Source of the DNA: Geotrypetes seraphini
Taxonomy: Eukaryota; Chordata; Amphibia; Gymnophiona; Dermophiidae
Length of the DNA stretch: 64,000 nt
Assembly (NCBI RefSeq): GCF_902459505.1
Contig: NC_047086.1
Location: 109,791,670 to 109,855,669 of the forward strand
Reading direction: 5' to 3'
Shown here: piece by piece, positions 54,185 through 63,189 of the stretch
Layout: every line of letters starts with the position of its first letter
Position numbering within the stretch: position 1 is the first letter of the stretch
Made by a program: the position numbers and the translations under genes
Notes under the pieces: model-generated
The model's input: only the letters and a program-made list of their open reading frames with translations
Told to the model about the DNA's origin: nothing
Database searches by the model: none

Positions 54185-56460
54185 AGATTAGGTTCTTACC
54201 ATTGCTATCTTCTTTCTTGTAAATCTACACTTTATTCTAGGAACAGTGGATTATTTCCATCTACTCACCAGGACTTTGTAAGAAACCTCAAATTTCAAAG
54301 ACTTAAACCCCTCTCTCTCCCACCTCATCACTGTCACAGCCAGGAACATCTGTAGAGGATAATAACAAGAGAGAGGAGAACGGGGACATTCCCCGACAAG
54401 TAAGTGTATTCTGCTCACAATTAGAAATGCAAAACAGCAACAAGTAAACATAATTGAATCAGGATATCAAACATTAGTAACCTGAACGATAATAACAGTG
54501 CTATAAGTAGAAACAGCATGCACTAATCTTTCATTCTTGTACAATCCCACTTTATTCCGGGACCAGTGGGATGTAACAGAGCAGTCCTGGAGAATCAAGG
54601 TGGGACTGATGAGCCCGCTGCTAAAACAGAGGCACCAAAAACAGCATCCTGCTTGGTCACCAAATTGATCCTGCAATAAGAAGACCAAGTAGCGGCCCTG
54701 AAAATCTCATCCAGAGGACCCACCGACAACTCTGCCCAAAAATATGAAACATCTCTGGTAGAATGAGCCCACACCGCGAGGGGGGGGCATCTTTCCAGTT
54801 GCCATGTAAGCTGCAGAAACAGCCATATGGATCTACCTGGAAATGGTGGCCTTAGAAGCAGGCCTACCCTTGCGGGCAGGATCCGCTAGAACAAACCGGT
54901 GGTCAGAGAGTAGAAACTCATTGGTGACTTCCAGATACCACAACAAAAACCTGCGCACGTCCAAGGACTGAAACACTCGATCCTGCTCCCTCGAACCAGA
55001 GGAAGCAAAAGCAGAAAATCTGACTTCCCAATTCACGTGAAAAGTGGAAACCGCTTTCGGAAGAAAGAAAGGAACAGTGCGCAGCATCACACCAAAATCC
55101 ACAATACGCATAAAAGGATCTCAGCAGGAAAGAACCTGAAGCTCCAAAACTCTATGGGTTGAGGAAATAGCCACCAGAAAGACTGACTTGATCGTAAGAT
55201 CTATAAAGGACGCCTGCTCCAAAGGTTCATACGGCAGACGAACCAAAGAGCAGAGAACCAGAGTAAGATTCCAAGTGGGACAGGGTGGGCGCACGGAAGA
55301 ATAAGTTGCAGAGTGCCCCGCAGGAAACAAGCCACATCCGGATGAGCTGTCAATGAGCCCCACAAAGAGGGAGGGCCCATACACAAAAGACAAGCAATCT
55401 GTACCCGAAGCAAAGCTACCGCTAGGCCCTTCATCAGACCATTCTGCAGAAACTTCAGGACATGAGGAATCAATGGAACAGATGGGTCCACCTAACTCAG
55501 GGTGCACTAGGCAAGGTGCACTAGGCCTTGGTCAATCAGGTCCAACCAGAATCACCGGACCCTTATGGGCTGCTATTGGCCTCAACAGAAGCCCCATCAC
55601 GGGCCACAGAGGGAAGAAATAGAGGAGACCTTCCTGTGGCCAGGGCTGAACCAGAGCATCCAGGCTTTCACAGCTGGCCTCTTGACAATGATTGAAGAAT
55701 TGATCGGCTTTCTTGTTGGCTGTAGTTGCCATTAGGTCAAATGTGGGACACCCCCATTGAGCTACTATGCAATTGAACATTCTTTGAGACAGGGTCCACT
55801 CTCCGGGATCCAACATCGGATGGAGAAAATCTGCTCAAACGTTGTCCACTCCTGCCACTTGCACCACTGTCAGCGCCACAACATGTCTCTCTGCCCACCA
55901 GAAGAGAAGCTGTGCATCCATGCTCAGGGACTCTTCATGCCCCCCTGCTGACTGACATAAGCATTGTCCGAGAAGACATGGACGGCTCGATGATGGAGAT
56001 AATCTTTGAAATGGATAAGAGCCAGTCAAATCACCCGAAGCTCCATGCGATTGATCGACTACTTACGCTCTGAGGGCACCCACTGATTCTGAACAGGGAC
56101 AGTCATACACACTGCACCCCAGCCTTTGAGACTCGCATCCGCAGACAGAATCACCCAATCTGAGATCAGGAGGAGAAGGAGCCTGGAAAATGAGAGTGGT
56201 GACAACCACCATGCAATACTGTTCTGTGCCACAGTTGTTCAGGGCAGGGATGCATGTAATGGGTCCTACTGGGAATTCCAGGGCGAAAGCAGAGCAGCCT
56301 GCAGCAGACGCAGATGGACTCTGGCCTAAGTGACCACATCGATCGTTGATATCATGGTTCCCAGAACCATGGGGGTACTGCCATGCGTCGGGACTGGAGT
56401 AGCCAGAAGGTCCCTGAAAACCTGTCGAAGCTTCTCCTGACGGGACACAGGAACACTTTG
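54185..56460 (-). mobile_element. Second DIRS-type element fragment (fossil)
   Basis: Minus-strand pieces resemble the DIRS tyrosine recombinase region (about 54833-55507) and the reverse transcriptase/RNase H tail (about 55532-56060). A terminal region with an inner repeat lies at 54190-54260 and 54530-54560 (tttattc.aggaacagtgg type). It lacks its other half, is broken, and belongs to a different subfamily from the 28610-40556 copy. Confidence 0.7.
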
Positions 56461-56474
56461 GTCTGTCCCATGTG

Positions 56475-56838
56475 AAATCATTAACTGGCTTTACAGAGTG
56501 TGTACCTTCCTGGACTCGGAAAAATTCAAAGGCAAAAAAGCTCTCTACAAGTTTCAAATGGCAAAAAAGACGCTGTGACTGATTCAAATACAAGTAAAAC
56601 TGAATGACGTCATGATGTTTCACGAATGTAATGATGTCATAGCTGATTTCTGATTGGACTGTACTTTGACAACTGTGATGGCATTACGTTCGTGAAACAT
56701 CATGACGTCATTCAGTTTTACTTGTATTTGAATCAGTCACAGCATCTTTTTTGCCTTTTGACACTTGTGGAGAGCTTTTTTGCCTTTGAATTTTTCTGAG
56801 TCCAGGAAGGTACCCTCCGTAAAGCCAGTTAATAATTT
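56475..56838. mobile_element. Large palindromic MITE, arms about 165 bp
   Basis: The left arm (ttaactggctttacagagtg ... atgacgtcatgatgtttcac) and right arm (gtgaaacatcatgacgtcat ... taaagccagttaa) pair over nearly their whole length with a spacer of about 40 bases. A CRE-like TGACGTCA is present in each arm. Confidence 0.88.
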
Positions 56839-56954
56839 AATAAGCTTTTACAAGTATGTTTGTGAGTTTTTAAAAATGATTTAAAACCATCAAAAATTCA
56901 AAAATTGTTTTGTTTATGCTTTCAGAGACTGAGCCACCTTTAAAGTTCATTCAA

Positions 56955-57010
56955 GTTACAATCTTGGTTCCCTGATGCAGGATCGAAATGAGCCACGTAG
57001 GAACCTTTGA
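56955..57010 (+). ncRNA. Hammerhead-like motif F
   Basis: Stem I GGUUCC/GGAACC is perfect (56966-56971 and 57000-57005). Between them lie CUGAUG (56972-56977), GAAA (56985-56988), a stem III of AUG-AGCCA-CGU and the triplet GUA at 56997-56999. Stem II is degenerate and very short and position 9 of the core is not A, so it is probably a decayed copy. Confidence 0.45.
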
Positions 57011-57234
57011 AAAGATAAGTGTATTGCTTATCATGTATATGTAAAATAAGAAACAGTTGACTGTGTGATGCAATGAAGAAAATTGTTTTCCAACACTATT
57101 TAAGCATATGTAATAACTGGGTAGTGAGGCAATATTCTTTGTTTTTGCCTTTAAGTCTCTGAGCATATACTTTTTGATATACACTTTTGATTGAAAAGAG
57201 CAAATATATAGTCATCTTTGTACAAATTTATGCC

Positions 57235-57865
57235 ATGTAAGTATTTAAATGTCTCTTATCATATCTCCCTTCTCCCACCTTTCCTCCAAAGTACACATAG
57301 TAAGATCTTTTTGTCTACATACACCTTATGAAGACAACCAACCATTTTAGTAGCTTTCCTCTGGACCAACTCCATCCTGTTTATATCTTTTTGAAGATGT
57401 GGTCTCCAGAATTGCACACAATATTCTAAATAAGGTCTCACCAGAGTCATCAATACCTCCTTTTTCCTACTGGCTATACCTCTCCCAATGCACCCTGGCA
57501 TTCCTCTAGCTTTCGCTGTCACCTTAAGATCATCAAGCCCTACTCCTCTTCATCCCTAAACTGTACCATTCCCTCAGGTTTTTGCAGACCACCTTTCATT
57601 TCTTAGCATTAAATCTTAGCTTCCAAATTTCAGACCATTCTTCCTTTCTCTTGTTATTCACATCATCACACTCTATTGTAGATTTTGGTATCATCTGCAA
57701 AAAAGCAAATCTTACCTGGCAGCCCTTCAGCAATATCACTTACAAAAATGTTAAAAAGATCAGAACATTGAGGTACACCACTAGTAACACCCCTTTCCTC
57801 AGAAAGATCTCAACTGACCACTACCCTGTCGCCTTCCACTCAACAAATTCCTTTTACTGTGACTA
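57235..57865 (-). mobile_element. CR1/L3-like LINE fragment
   Basis: Minus-strand residues TLVRPYLEYCVQFWRPHLQK and MELVQRKATKMV (57259-57522) are the CR1 RT C-terminal motifs. The FADD-side sequence continues rightwards, with the reverse of tacaaaaatgttaaaaa, to about 57865. It is degraded, with frameshifts. Confidence 0.82.
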
Positions 57866-57924
57866 AGGAACGTTGATTTGTGTTGAGTTTAGCACCCCAA
57901 TAATTTTGGAAAAATTGACTCTTA

Positions 57925-58265
57925 TGCAGTGGCATAGCTAGGGAGGTTTGCGCCTGGGTCGGTACCCCCTTGCCCCTCACCGCTTGAGTACCTTCTCCCC
58001 ACCATACATCTTTAAATGCATCTTCCACCTGCTTCTCGCACTGGCTTGGCTCCCTTCTGACATCATATCCTAGTCCTGCGACCAGGAAGTGACATCAGAA
58101 GGGAGCTGAGGCTATCGCAAGCAATAGGTGGAAGATGCTGCTCGCACCGGCGAACATTTCAAGGGGTTTGCAGAAGGGGTCAGAGAGGAGGAGAGGCGCT
58201 GGCGCCCCTGCGAAGACGGCATCTGGGGCGGTCTGCCCCCATCCCTCTTACTATGCCGTTGCTTG
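57925..58265. mobile_element. hAT-like element, TIR CAGTGGCATAGCTAGGG
   Basis: The left end CAGTGGCATAGCTAGGG and the right end ACTATGCCGTTG resemble the hAT TIR reading CAGTGGCGTAGCTAGG. Inner palindrome gacatcatatcctagtc / gaccaggaagtgacatc. The target duplication was not resolved. Confidence 0.65.
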
Positions 58266-58559
58266 TTGCACAACTTATGCTTGTTGTAATGTCTAATGCC
58301 CACCTACACCAGCAATCGCAAACACAGAAAAAGGAAGGAAAGTCCTCTAACTCTGCTCACACAAGGGGCTGCCACTAAGATCTTTTTCAGCTGCTAAATA
58401 AGCGATTAACTTTTAAAATGAATGATCATCCTGATTAATATTTTTAATCGCGTTAGGACAAATTTTGACTTCGGAAAAAGTCAGGCTAAGCTGTCTCACT
58501 CTCTCCGACAAAGCACTGCATCACAAGTACCAAATAAACCATAGCACTCAGAACCTTCA

Positions 58560-58960
58560 AGTGCAGTGTTGAATCCGGATCCTAGCCACAGCGAGGACGC
58601 GCAAGAAGAACGACCCTCTTTTGGTCAATCATCATTGGCTGTCCCCGTCCCCCTTGTGCATTCCTTGCATTGTATTGGACACGAGAGCCGCCGTCACCCA
58701 TTGCAGCAAAAGGCACCGCCCACGAAGAAGTGTCGCCCAGGCAACGGACGCCAAGGTCCCCTTAGCCTTGGAGGGCGGAAGGATGGGCCGCTTTCTTTAA
58801 AAAAATCTTTCTATATGTCACTTATTCACTATGCTTCTGAAAGCCAGTCTCACGTCGGGAAAAGATGTTCGCCTAAAATTTACAGGGAAAACGTTAGTGG
58901 GTGGTAGCGCCACATGGTAAAGGGCTATCCGGCTGGAAGAACTATTTTAGCGCGCGGAAG
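58560..58960. promoter_or_regulatory. CpG-rich candidate bidirectional promoter
   Basis: CpG density is raised in an otherwise A/T-rich region. Two ATTGG (inverted CCAAT) boxes lie near 58633 and 58675, with a GC-box-like caccgccc. It sits 5' of PFN4 on the minus strand and 4 kb 5' of the plus-strand exon at 63036, so it may serve both. No transcription start is visible. Confidence 0.55.
58732..58745. promoter_or_regulatory. RFX X-box
   Basis: GTCGCC-CA-GGCAAC fits the X-box layout GTYNCC-N(1-3)-RGNAAC bound by RFX factors that drive ciliary and spermatogenic genes. One half-site is one base off the perfect inverted repeat. Confidence 0.6.
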
Positions 58961-59130
58961 AGTACAGTAACATCTGTGGTAAGTTGAATTCGAGATTTTT
59001 GGGGTATCGGTGCGGAACGGAAAAGACCTTGTGACCCCCGGAAATAAAGCCGCTGAAAGCAAAGCAAAAACAATGGCAAGAAAAACTGCTTGCCTGGGAT
59101 CGGTAGCGTGGATGGAATGTTGTTACTATT

Positions 59131-59228
59131 CAGATTTTTGTCAGGTACTTGTGACCTGCATTGGCCACTGTAGAAACAACTGGGCTAGATGGACCACTGG
59201 TCTTACCCAGTATGGCTGTTCTTATGAC
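59131..59228 (+). mobile_element. CR1 3' end, plus sense
   Basis: The sequence ggccactgtagaaacaactg ggctagatggaccactggtc ttacccagtatggctgttct tatgac is the familiar CR1 3' UTR and 8-bp tail unit. Only the last 100 bases are present. Confidence 0.85.
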
Positions 59229-59551
59229 CAACCTAGAGCTGTCCGTGTCACTTTAACTCTAGGAACTCAAGAAAAGCTAAAGCAGGATAGAGGTTCTGCT
59301 GCTAGCATCTAGCATGCTGGGATTTGTAGTCCTGCAATTTTCCAAGGAAGGGGGCGTTGTGTGGTGGGGTGGGAAGATCCGGTGAGGGTAGAGGGGAAGT
59401 GATAGAATTTGGGGGTCTGAGGCTTATGAATTGCAGTTTGTACTTTTGACCTGAGTGAAATGGTGTGGTGGCCGTGTTAGTCCGCATTCCAAGGTAGTAT
59501 AAAGAAATAAGGTGATATCTTTTTTATTGGACTAACTCAGTGCATTTTATG

Positions 59552-59584
59552 ATGAGCTTTTGAAGGTAACCCTTCTTCAGATCA
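59552..59584 (-). ncRNA. Minimal hammerhead-like motif G in the Neptune-like 3' UTR
   Basis: In minus sense, CUGAAGA, stem AGG-GUUA-CCU, then CAAAA where GAAA is expected, then GCUC. The layout matches minimal Penelope hammerheads with a vestigial stem III, but G12 of the core is changed, so activity is unlikely. Confidence 0.45.
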
Positions 59585-60128
59585 GAAAAAAACAAATGTT
59601 GATATATCAGTATATATAAGGAAAACGTGAAAGTATTCCGGGCATAGGAAGAGGGAGGGGTGGCAGGAGACAGAAAGGTGGCAGAGCAGTTTTAAATGTC
59701 TCTAAGGGCCAGATCTATGTTAAGTTCTGTCTGGTAGGTGTCAAAATACCTTATTATTTTGATTTCAAAGGTTTTACATTCTTGGATTGTTTTAAAGTTG
59801 AAACCAAAGAATCAAATACCAAAGAGAAATATGTCTTAGCCAAAATCACCTCTAGAACTAGCCACTGATGTAATATACAACTAATTAGTCACAAGCCTCA
59901 GAGACCTTGAATTCAAGCAGTGTGCTGCAAGATGCATCATCAGGTCAGAATCTCAATCATTGGCTTGTGACACAAACATGTAGGTGCTTTAAATATTTTA
60001 AATATTTTTAAATATGTTTTTCAAATAAATATTAAATGGAAAATGTTTGAAAATATAAGATAATCAAAATATCAAACATTTAACGATAGTGCATAAACTC
60101 ATAATCGGCACTTATCTTAGTGAAATTT

Positions 60129-60206
60129 AGCACTGCACTTGAGACCCGACGGGGCCACCGTTTCACCTATATCGGCTTCGTCAGAGGAAATGCCACAACA
60201 GTGCCT
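60129..60206 (-). ncRNA. Type I hammerhead ribozyme C
   Basis: It is the mirror copy of motif D. In minus sense: outer stem I AGGCACUG / CAGUGCU, core CUGACGA, stem II GCC-GAUAUA-GGU, GAAAC, stem III ACGG-UGGCC-CCGU with four perfect pairs, and GUC. The inner stem I begins CCU/GGG with one wobble. Confidence 0.78.
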
Positions 60207-60587
60207 AAAACATTGAAAAAATGATTAATTGCTTAAAGAATGTTTGAAAGTAAACTATAACCTTAACACAGTGCTTAAAACAGCAAACTTACGGAACAAA
60301 ACTTCTTAATTCGAATGTGCTGCTCACAAAATGGCGCCAGCTAATGTGAACGCCGAGCCATTTAAAGCCCAATAACAGTCAGTTACGTGCTGATGTAATG
60401 GACATAAAAATGTCCAAAACATAGAAGTCATACTACCTCCCATATAATTATTGAAATCATTATTATATTTCTTATTAAACCTTTATAGAAAAAACAATTG
60501 TTGCTAAGAAATACTATTAGTAATAAACAGACCAATCGATCTTATCATTTAATCCTGCGGGAGATTAAACATTTTTTCAATGTTTTA

Positions 60588-60664
60588 GGCACTGTTGTGG
60601 CATTTCCCCTGACGAAGCCGGTATAGGTGAAACGGTGGCCCTGTCGGGTCTCAAGTGCAGTGCC
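60588..60664 (+). ncRNA. Type I hammerhead ribozyme D
   Basis: Stem I is bipartite: outer GGCACUG/CAGUGCC (7 bp perfect, 60588-60594 with 60658-60664) and inner CCC/GGG. The core is CUGACGA (60609-60615), then stem II GCC-GGUAUA-GGU, GAAAC (60629-60633), stem III ACGG-UGGCC-CUGU with one wobble, and the cleavage triplet GUC (60643-60645; predicted cut after 60645). One extra A lies between the core and stem II, as in motifs A and B. All invariant core bases are present. Confidence 0.82.
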
Positions 60665-61087
60665 GAATTTCACCAAGATAAGTGCCGATTATGAGTTTAT
60701 GCACTATCGTTAAATGTTTGATATTTTGATTATCTTATATTTTCAAATATTTTCCATTTAATAATTATTTGAAAAACATATTTAAAAATATTTAAAATAT
60801 TTAAAGCACCTACATGTTTGTGTCACAAGCCAATGATTGAGATTCTGACCTGATGATGCATCTTGCAGCACACTGCTTGAATTCAAGGTCTCTGAGGCTT
60901 GTGACTTAATTAGTTGTATATTACATCAGTGGCTAGTTCTAGAGGTGATTTTGGCTAAGACATTGTTTTAAAGTTCCCTTTTAGTATTCTTACCATAAAA
61001 TCATTGGTGCAGTGGTCAGTTTTTCCAATGTGTTGTCCAACAGCGGTGACATCCTGGTTGGTATTGCAATTCTTAATAAGATATCTA

Positions 61088-61788
61088 CCGTGTTTCCCTC
61101 AAAATAAGACACTGTCTTGTATTAATTTTGGGCCCAAAAAAGGCACTAGGTCTTATTTTCGGGTAGATCTTATTGTTTTTCATATACAATGATCATTTCT
61201 CCCTTCCTCTCCTCCACCCCAATTCTTTCATTTCCTTTCACATGTGCAGCATCTTTCCTCCCCTCTCACCCATTCCCTTGTGCAGTATCTTTCTATCCCT
61301 CCCTCCCATCACTTGAGCAGCTTCTATCCCTCCTATCCCTTGTGCAGCAGAACCCTTACAGCTTCTATTCCTCCCTCCCATCCCCCCTGCTCACCCCCCC
61401 CCCCCACTGACCCTTCCATCTCTCCCCCACTAACCACGAGAATGAAATGCATTGTAACAAACGCAACATTGGCAGCAATCTAGACAAGCTGCTTCACGGA
61501 CTTCTTTCGCCTGGGCGTTCCTGTGCTGCATCACTGATGGTATCATCAGCAACATGGCACACGAACCCCCTTGCGAGAGAAGGCCATGAAGCAGCCTGTC
61601 TAGATTGCTACCGACATTACGTTTGTTATGAGGTATTTTGGTCTCGCAGTTGGTGGGGAAGAGATGGAAGGTCAGCGGGATGGGGGGGAGGTGCTGCTGC
61701 CAGTGACTAGGGCTTATTTTTTGGGGTAGGGCTTATATTAAGACCTACCTCGAAAATCATGCTAGGGCTTATTTTCAGGAAAACATGG
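61088..61788. mobile_element. TIR DNA element with TA target duplication
   Basis: The ends CCGTGTTTCCCT and AGGAAAACATGG are inverted repeats flanked by TA at 61086-61087 and 61789-61790. The interior repeats aaaataagac... and ...gggcttatttt near both ends, with a C/T-rich centre. The Penelope endonuclease frame reads through the insertion site when the element is ignored (LKTRINLH then RYLIKN), confirming the boundaries. No transposase is present. Confidence 0.85.
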
Positions 61789-61906
61789 TATGTAGGTTGA
61801 TTCTGGTCTTTAATATTTGTCTTGTTTACCGATGTAACATGCCTCTTTGCACTTTTTGCACTGAATATGTATACCACATTAGAAGATGAACATGTGAAGG
61901 ATCCCT

Positions 61907-62405
61907 TTATGATGAATGGTGGCAGGGGTTGAAGGGAGGGTGGTAGAGTGGACAGCCGAAAAAGGGTGGTAGGGGAAGTGGCTTGGTTGAGAATTCAAGG
62001 TGGATCTTGTGAATCTTGTCATAGAAGAACTCTGCCATCATCTGTGGGGAAAAATGAGGAGGGGATAGGACCTGTGGGTACTTTGAGTAGAGAGTTGAGT
62101 GTGGCAAAGAGATGGTGAGGGTTGCCACTAAGGGTTAGTTAAATGGTTGTAGTATTCTTGTTTGGCAAGCAAGAGGTTAGATTGGAAGGACGTCAGCATG
62201 AATTTGAAGTGTATGAAATCTGCATGTGTGCGGGATGTAAGCCAAAGACATTCGGCGGCTCAGGCACAGGAGCACAGGTAACGGATGTTGGGGGTAAGCC
62301 AGGGCTGGGGTTTGGCATGTCTTACAGGACATGAAATGGGAGGGACGAGGGTATCAATAGCAGAAGAGAGAATGGAGAGGACAACTTCATCAACATAGAT
62401 GCGAC
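61907..62405 (-). mobile_element. L2-like LINE fragment (endonuclease-RT linker)
   Basis: Minus-strand residues in shifted frames resemble the linker: KPQPWLTPNIRYL, LLLAKQEYYNHL and MMAEFFYDKIHKI, as in L2-type elements (PWFT.ELR, AK..YY, FF..KI). It is degraded, with stops. Confidence 0.6.
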
Positions 62406-63035
62406 CTAGGGATAGATGCACTAAAGTCAGTGATCATCGCTAAACCTGTTTTCACAGCTTTAGTGACAATCACTTTTACCAATCCGATGCACAAAACGGC
62501 CCATTGCGTGTTTTTCCCCTCGATCACCCATTTTCTGATCTAGCCATGCAAATTAGCTAAAACCCCATGCAAAGTAGCTAAGCGATTGATGCAGTAACAT
62601 CTTGTGGCGATCAGAAAATGTTTTTTTCATTTTTTTCAATGGTACAGATATTTTGCATCTGTTACACAAGCAAAATATCTGTTCCATAAAAAGAAAACAA
62701 AGGCCCCCATTGCCAATAAAGGCCCTCCACGATAACCCTGACAAATACTGCACAAAAGAAAATTGGCAGGAGAGTGCTCACTCCCTCCTGTCATGCAGAA
62801 CACCCCTACACCATTGCCCCCTTTGCGCCAGGCACCCCTGAGTCACTATCCTTCCCCCGAACTCCCAAAAATGGCAGGAGGAATGCCCACTCCCTCCTGC
62901 CACCAGACGCCCCCCCCCCCCATCCATCCCGAACCTCCCCCCCATAACTTTTTAAAAAGTTGGAAGCAGTACATTAACCTCTGGATGAGTTCTTTTATCT
63001 TCTTGCTGCCTAGTATGATTCTGTTCTTTGTGCAG
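62406..63035. other. No gene, possible old repeat
   Basis: A diverged inverted-repeat-like stretch lies at about 62420-62640 (agtgatcatcgctaaa...cttttaccaatcc). C-rich short runs lie at 62910-62940. The plus-strand frame 62763-63170 overlaps the exon below in another frame and is not supported. Confidence 0.35.
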
Positions 63036-63156
63036 TTTAGTCATGACTTCCATACGGCAAAGCAGCTCTGGGAAAGGAAACATAACCATGAGCTGGACCC
63101 AGGAAGAGATCGAACAGCTCGTAAAAGAAGAGCTCCCTATTCCACCATTTTCACAG
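63036..63156 (+). CDS. Unrecognised candidate first coding exon
   Basis: Acceptor ttctgttctttgtgcag precedes 121 bases ending at donor TCACAG|gtaggt. From the ATG at 63043 the exon encodes 38 residues (MTSIRQSSSGKGNITMSW, TQEEIEQLVKEELPIPPFSQ) in phase 0. I do not recognise the protein. The acidic helix-like segment and clean splice sites favour a real exon over chance. It would belong to a plus-strand gene that starts upstream, perhaps at 58.9 kb, and continues beyond the window. Confidence 0.5.
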
Positions 63157-63189
63157 GTAGGTGCTTCTAAAATACAGGTCATCCTTTTC

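Larger units (their letters stand above)
59831..60963. mobile_element. Penelope-type inverted terminal repeats (two 390-bp arms) with 14-bp target duplication
   Basis: Arms 59831-60222 and 60568-60963 are reverse complements at high identity around a spacer of about 345 bases. ATTGTTTTAAAGTT occurs left of the left arm (about 59785) and right of the right arm (60962-60975), consistent with a retrotransposition-type duplication; about 32 extra bases separate the left duplication from its arm. Each arm has a hammerhead, which points to Penelope-like pLTRs in inverted arrangement. No RT is present between them. Confidence 0.75.
59455..61906 (-). mobile_element. Neptune-like Penelope element 3' part, twice interrupted
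   Basis: Minus-strand pieces of a GIY-YIG endonuclease lie at 61906-61790 (CSSSNVVY, QCKKCKEACYIG, LKTRINLH), 61085-60964 (LIKNCNTNQD, KTDHCTNDFMVRILKG) and 59798-59690 (NFKTIQECKTFEIKIIRYFD to LNIDLALRDI and stop). A 3' UTR with the hammerhead-like motif at 59552-59584 follows, ending in the widespread GGACTAACACGGCCACCAC. A TA-flanked element (61088-61788) and an inverted-repeat element (about 59799-60963) interrupt it. The reverse transcriptase part is absent. Confidence 0.82.

Noticed and set aside
54251-54688. Cysteine-rich minus-strand frames as small secreted proteins
   Set aside because: They overlap the terminal region of the DIRS-type fragment and lack signal or splice support.
56126-56329. 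Plus-strand frame as a gene
   Set aside because: Antisense shadow of the DIRS-type fragment.
52544-58560. PFN4 first coding exon
   Set aside because: I searched for a match to the conserved N-terminus (TKHVDSAAL type) on the minus strand and found none I could defend.
62763-63170. 135-codon plus-strand frame overlapping the 63036 exon
   Set aside because: Proline-rich start in C-run sequence and a different frame from the spliced exon; it ignores a strong acceptor and donor.
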